Below, in pieces: positions 59,896-64,000 of a stretch of DNA of 64,000 nt; the first letter of the stretch is position 1, and every line of letters begins with the position of its first letter. The position numbers were made by a program, and so were the translations under genes. This DNA comes from Antilocapra americana (Eukaryota > Chordata > Mammalia > Artiodactyla > Antilocapridae): positions 20,030,883 through 20,094,882 of the forward strand of contig ML661885.1 in the NCBI GenBank assembly GCA_007570785.1, in the 5' to 3' direction. Below the pieces are notes generated by a model. The model had not been told where the DNA came from. It did no database searches and was given only the letters and a program-made list of their open reading frames with translations.

Positions 59896-60750
59896 ATTCA
59901 GTCATTCAGTCACGTGACCAACCAGTCACCAACCCTTTGTCACCCCATGGACTGCAGCATGTCAGGCTTCCCTGTTCTTCACCATCTCCCAGAGTTTGCT
60001 CAAACTCCTGTTCATTGAATCAGTGATACCATACAAGCATCTGAACCTCTGTCAACCCCTACTCCACCAGCCCTCAATCTTTCCCAGCATCAGGATCTTT
60101 ACCAATGAGTTGGCTTTTTGCATCAGGTGACCAAAGCATTGGAGCTTCAGCTTCAGCATCAGTCCTTCTAATGAATATTCAGGGCTGATTTTTTTAGGAT
60201 TGACTGATTTGATCTTCTTATTGTCCAGTGGACTCTCAAGAGTCTTCTCCTGCTCTGTATTTTGAAAGCATCAAATCTTTGGTCTTCAGCCTTCTTTATG
60301 GTCCAGCTCTCAAATCCATATATGACAACTGGAAAGACCATAGACTTGAATATATGGACTTTGTCAGCAAAATGTTGTCTTTGCTTTTTAACTCACAGTC
60401 TAGGTTTGTCATAGTTGTCCATCCAAGAAGCAATCGTCTTCTGATTTCATGGCTGCAGTCACCATCTGCAGAAATTTAAGAGATCTAGAGTATATCTGTC
60501 CCGGGTGGACTCCAGGAGTTGGTGATGGACAGGGAGGCCTGGCATGCTGCGGTTGTTGGAGTCACAAAGAGTCGGACATGACTGAGTGACTGAGCTGAAC
60601 TGAACTGATCTGTATATCTGAGGTGGTTGTTGGCATTTCTCCTGGCAATCTTGATTCCAGCTTGTAGTTCATCCAGCCTAGCGTTTCACATAATGTGCTC
60701 TGCATATAAGTTAAATAAACAAGGTGACAATAAACAGCTTTGTCATACCT
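59896..60750 (-). mobile_element. BovB, older copy with deletion and nested BovB
   Basis: Reverse BovB from its tail (59896) to about 60475, then resuming at about 60612 ('gtatatctgaggtggttg') to 60750. A short sense BovB sits between. The two sides are about 190 bp apart in the BovB order, so part of the ORF is also deleted. More diverged than the copy at 60.9 kb. Confidence 0.88.
60499..60611 (+). mobile_element. BovB 3' tail nested in opposite-strand BovB
   Basis: 113 bp of BovB 3' end in sense ('ctccaggagttggtgatgga' to the CTGAA tail), flanked by 'gtatatctg' (60490-60498 and 60612-60620). Confidence 0.9.
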
Positions 60751-60885
60751 CTTTCTCCTTAATAAACTTTTATTCCAATTTTCTGCTCAAATGAAAATCT
60801 CTATAACAACAGTGACAGCACTGTTACTAGGTTACAAAATGTTTTAATATCATTATATTAACATGATATCATACTTTTGTGTTAT

Positions 60886-61659
60886 TCAGTTCAGTTCAGT
60901 TCAGTTCAGTTCAGTCAGTCAGTCATATCTGACTCTTTGTCAGGCCTCCCTGTCATTCACCAACTCCTGGAGATTACTCAAACTCATGTTCATTGGGTCG
61001 GTAATGCCATCCAACCATTTTATCCTCTGTTGTCCCCTTCTCCTCCTGCCTTCAATCTTTCCCAGCATCAGGGTCTTTTCAAATGAGTCAGTTCTTTGTA
61101 TCATGTGGCCAAAGTATTGAAATTTCAGCTTCAGCATCAGTCCTTCCAGTGAATGTTCAGGACTGATTTCCTTTAGGATGGACAGGTTGGATTTCCTTTC
61201 AGTCCAAGGGACTCTCAAGAGTCTTCTCCAACACCACTGTTCAAAAGCATCAATTCTTCAGAGCTCAGCTTTCTTTATAGTCCAACTCTCACATCCATAC
61301 ATGACTACTGGAAAAACCATAGCCTCAACTATACAGACCCTTGTTGGCAAAGTAATGTCTCTGCTTTTTAATAAACTCTCTGGTCTTGTCATATATTTTC
61401 TTCCAAGGAGTAAGTGTCTTTTAATTTCATGGCTGCAGTCATGATCTTCAGTGATTCTTGAGCCTCCAAAAATAAAGTCTGTCACTGTTTCCACTGTTTC
61501 CCCATCTATTTGTGATGAAGTAATAGGACCAGATGCCATAATCTTAGTTTTCTGAATGTTGAGTTTTAAGCCAATTTTTTCACTCTCCTCTTTCACTTTT
61601 GTCAAGAGGCTCTTTAGCTCTTCTTTGCTTTCTGCCATAAGGGTGGTGTCATCTGAAGG
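60886..61659 (-). mobile_element. BovB 3' half with target duplication
   Basis: Reverse BovB beginning with (TTCAG)5 at about 60887 and running to 'agggtggtgtcatctgaagg'. A perfect 11-bp 'ttttgtgttat' flanks it (60875-60885 and 61660-61670). The reverse frame keeps the region after the catalytic box (MAESKEELKSLL near 61638). Truncated before the YADD box, so inactive. Confidence 0.94.
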
Positions 61660-61705
61660 TTTTGTGTTATCTTAACACGAAAGATATTTTGTGTTATTAT
61701 CAAGC

Positions 61706-61830
61706 AAGTGCTATCTCCTGGAGGAGGAAATGGCAACCCAGTCCGTATTGCCTGGAGAATCCCATGGACAGAGGTGCCTGGTGGGCTACAGTCCATGGAG
61801 TCACAAAGTGTTGTACTTGACCAAGCACAC
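61706..61830 (+). mobile_element. Bov-tA, 5'-truncated
   Basis: Sense 3' part from 'ctcctggaggaggaaatggc' to 'cttgaccaagcacacacata'. Confidence 0.88.
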
Positions 61831-61884
61831 ACATACACACATGCATACAGTAGAACTTTTAATACAATATTGGAGAGGTAGATA

Positions 61885-62005
61885 TAATTCTTTTTCTTTT
61901 ACAAATGGAGAAATGAGGCATGTGTATTTCAAGATATATGTGAATGGCCCACAGCTAGCAGGTGGCAAAATTAAAATTCTAACTGATGTTGGAAAAGTTC
62001 AAATA
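61885..62005 (-). mobile_element. MIR SINE fragment
   Basis: Reverse MIR: 'acaaatggagaaatgaggca', 'gcccacagctagcaggtggc'. Confidence 0.75.
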
Positions 62006-62257
62006 TCAAGTCAAAAGAAGTTTTATAAATGAAGATTTGTAAAGCTGTGCTTTACAAAGATTTTAGAAACCAAGATTCTGCTCTAACATACCTGGGCAGT
62101 GTCTTTTATCCTCAGATTCTAAGGCAATACCTCTATTCCAGGGAGCAAGATGGAAGAAAAATAAAAAAGACAAGGAATATCTGTCAGCCATGTTTTAAGG
62201 AAGACTCCTGGAAACTGACACATTTTTATATCTCACTGATGAGAAAGTAGTCACTAT

Positions 62258-62340
62258 TTCAGGTTGGATTGTGTTCCTCAAAATTCATATGTTGTCCTCA
62301 GCCTTGTTACCTCAGAATATGACTTCATTTAAAAATAGAG
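62258..62340 (+). mobile_element. MLT1-type LTR 5' part
   Basis: Sense MaLR LTR start: 'ggattgtgttcctcaaaatt', 'catatgttgtcctcagcc', 'acctcagaatatgacttcat'. The U2/Bov-tA composite is inserted in it at 62341. Confidence 0.65.
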
Positions 62341-62349
62341 CTATTCGTC

Positions 62350-62388
62350 ATTGCTTCTCAGTCTTTTGGCTAAGATCAAGCGTGGTAT
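62350..62388 (+). pseudogene. U2 snRNA nt 1-39 fused to Bov-tA
   Basis: Thirty-nine bases matching U2 snRNA nt 1-39 at 34 positions, starting at the exact U2 5' end and stopping at the same U2 base as the copy at 19.5 kb. The next base (62389) is the start of a Bov-tA. Confidence 0.85.
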
Positions 62389-62507
62389 GGCTTTCCTCAT
62401 AGCTCAGTGGGTAAAGAATCTGCCTGCAGTGCAGGAGACCCCTATTGGATTCTTGGGCCAGGAAGATCCACCAGAGAAGGGACAGGTGACCCACTCCAGT
62501 ATTCTTG
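62389..62507 (+). mobile_element. Bov-tA unit 1 of U2 composite
   Basis: Sense 5' two-thirds of a Bov-tA, from 'ggctttcctcatagctcag' to 'ccagtattcttg', where a second Bov-tA begins without a gap. Confidence 0.9.
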
Positions 62508-62700
62508 GGCTTCCCTTGTGGCTCAGCTGGTAAAGAATCTGCCTGCAATGTGGGAGACCTGGATTCAATCCCTGGGTTGGGAAGAACCCCTGGAGAAGGG
62601 AAAGGCCACCCACTCCAGTATTCGGGCCTGGAGAATTCCACGAACCATCTAGTCCATGGGGTTGCAAAGAGTTGGACACGACTGAGCAAATTTCACTTCA
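62508..62700 (+). mobile_element. Bov-tA unit 2 of U2 composite
   Basis: Sense Bov-tA with a visible A-box ('tggctcagctgg') and B-box-like 'gattcaatcc'. A short deletion lies near 62640. It ends 'gactgagcaaatttcactt'. 'ctattcgtca' (62341-62350) and 'ctattcatca' (62701-62710) bound the whole U2-Bov-tA-Bov-tA unit. Confidence 0.92.
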
Positions 62701-62734
62701 CTATTCATCACCTATTCAATGAATTTGAGGAGAC

Positions 62735-62806
62735 TCTGGGAAACCTGGTGTGCTGCAGTCCATGGGGTCGCAAAGAGTTGGACACGATTTAGAGAATGAA
62801 CAACAA
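62735..62806 (+). mobile_element. Bov-tA 3' fragment
   Basis: Short sense piece: 'ctggtgtgctgcagtccatg' to 'aatgaacaacaaa'. Confidence 0.75.
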
Positions 62807-62833
62807 ATGCTAATTTTAGAGTTTTGTAACAAG

Positions 62834-63393
62834 GATGGTGATTGCAGCCATGAAATTTACTCCTTGGGAGGAAAGTTATGACCAACCTAGATAGCATATT
62901 TAAAAGCAGAGACATTACTCTGCCAACAAAGGTCCATCTAGTCAAGGCTAGGGTTTTTCCAATAGTCATGTATGGATGTGAGAGCAGGATGGAAAGAAAG
63001 CTGAGCACCAAAAAAAGTGATACTTTTGAACTGTGTTGTTGGAGAAGACTCTTGAGAGTCCCTTGGACTGCAAGGAGATCCAAGTAGTCCATTCTAAAGG
63101 AGATCAGTCCTAGGTGTTCATTGGAAGCACTGATGTTGAAGCTGAAACTCCAATACTTTGGCCACCTCATGTGAAGAGTTCACTCATTTGAAAAGACCCT
63201 GATGCTGGGAAGGATTGGGGGCAGGAGGAAAAGGGGAAGACAGATGATGAAATGGCTAGATGGCATCACCAACTCGATGGACATGGGTTTGGGTAAACTT
63301 CAGGAGTTGGTGATGGACAGTGAGGCCTGGTGTGCTGCGATTCATGGGGTTGCAAACAGTCAGACATGATTGAGCAACTGAATTGAATTGAAC
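62834..63393 (+). mobile_element. BovB 3' end, 5'-truncated
   Basis: Sense BovB from 'gatggtgattgcagccatg' to the TTGAA/CTGAA tail, with the C-terminal ORF region broken by a frameshift or stop near 63087. 'aacaaggatg' and 'aacaatgatg' near the ends may be the target duplication. Confidence 0.93.
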
Positions 63394-63543
63394 AATGATG
63401 AAATATATAAGTAGTATTTGAAAATTGCACTACAAATTCTGTTAGTTATATATTTGATTTCTATCCGAGCAGCTGTCTGTGCATTAATGGCACTTTGGGA
63501 TTTTTGGTTTTATTTATTTATTTTTTTTTGAGTTTATGGTAAC

Positions 63544-64000
63544 TTTTATTTTATTTATTTTTTTATTAGTTTTGCCATACAATGACATGATATTACCATG
63601 GGTTTACATATGCTCCCCCTCCAGGACCCCCCTCCCTCCTCCTTCCCCCCCGGGAAATCTCGTTGCACCAGCCCCGAGCATCAATCCTGGGCTGGCGATT
63701 GATTAGACATATGATAATTAACATGTTTCAAAGCTATTCTCCCATATCATCCTACCCTTGCCCTCTTCCACAGAGTCCACAAGTCTGTTCTATACATCTG
63801 CATTCCTTTTGCTGTCTCGCATGCTGGGTTCTAGTTACCGTCTTTCTAAATTCCATATATATGCATTAGTATACTGTATTGTTGTTTTTCCTTTTGGCTT
63901 ACTTCACTCTGGATAATGGGCTCCAGTTTCGTCCATCTGAGTAGAACTGATTCAAATGAATTTTTTTTAATGCTGAGTAATATTCCATTGTGTATATGTA
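63544..64000 (-). mobile_element. L1 3' end, runs off the window
   Basis: Reverse ruminant L1: poly-T, then 'ccatgggtttacatatgctc' and 'ggctggcgattgattagac', and the start of the ORF2 C-terminus near the window end. A second poly-T lies outside it at about 63510-63529, separated by 14 bases. Confidence 0.93.

Noticed and set aside
60887..60920. CRISPR-like or regulatory short repeats (TTCAG)n
   Set aside because: Simple-repeat tail of BovB, with no spacers.
62350..62388. Functional U2 snRNA gene
   Set aside because: Only 39 of about 190 nt, with substitutions and fused to a SINE. The copies at 19.5 and 20.2 kb are likewise fragments.

Overview
This window is nuclear DNA from a ruminant, most likely a bovid. 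The evidence is the repeat content: many BovB (RTE-type LINE) fragments ending in TTCAG/CTGAA repeats, tRNA-derived Bov-tA and Bov-A2 SINEs, and bovine-type L1 3' ends. I cannot tell cattle from sheep, goat or buffalo by reading. The sequence is AT-rich, and I found no exon, intact gene or functional RNA gene that I would defend. Every long open frame lies inside a LINE or on its opposite strand. The window reads as intergenic or deep-intronic DNA. Edges below are estimates from reading, not from an alignment program.

Layout. 1-10 kb: an old L2 split by a Bov-tA, a 5'-truncated L1, a long decayed L1M, then a BovB keeping most of its reverse-transcriptase end. 10-20 kb: MIR, L2 pieces, a possible ERV LTR, a BovB piece with target duplications, an MLT1 LTR split by a 2.2-kb reverse BovB, and a composite of U2 snRNA, Bov-tA and BovB. 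20-30 kb: a 36-nt U2 insertion, MIR, Bov-A2, MLT1, several L2 pieces, and a BovB with an inverted junction. 30-45 kb: scattered Bov-tA copies, an old LTR, L1 tails, a CA microsatellite, and an MLT1 carrying nested Bov-tA and L1. 45-55 kb: BovB with a Bov-A2 dimer inside it, then an old L1M whose 5' end is joined to a U6 snRNA copy and which later received a young L1 with a perfect 16-bp target duplication. 55-64 kb: L2, MIR, Bov-tA, nested opposite-strand BovB copies, a U2/Bov-tA/Bov-tA composite inside an MLT1, and an L1 running off the end.

The best candidate for something undescribed is the set of small-nuclear-RNA retrotransposition products. Two copies join the first ~39 nt of U2 snRNA directly to the 5' end of a Bov-tA SINE at the same U2 position. 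A third locus has U2 nt 1-36 alone, bounded by a perfect 10-bp target duplication with no tail. A fourth has full-length U6 joined to a 5'-truncated L1M. Three U2 fragments ending at nt 36-39, next to the branch-site-recognition sequence, suggest recurrent template switching onto one U2 position, or a small chimeric SINE lineage. U6-L1 chimeras and tailless retropseudogenes are known classes; I am not aware of a named U2/Bov-tA family.

Repeat-free blocks (about 8.6-10.3, 28.3-29.9, 30.9-32.4, 52.8-53.9 and 57.8-58.7 kb) are where conserved regulatory DNA would be sought; the sequence alone does not prove function.
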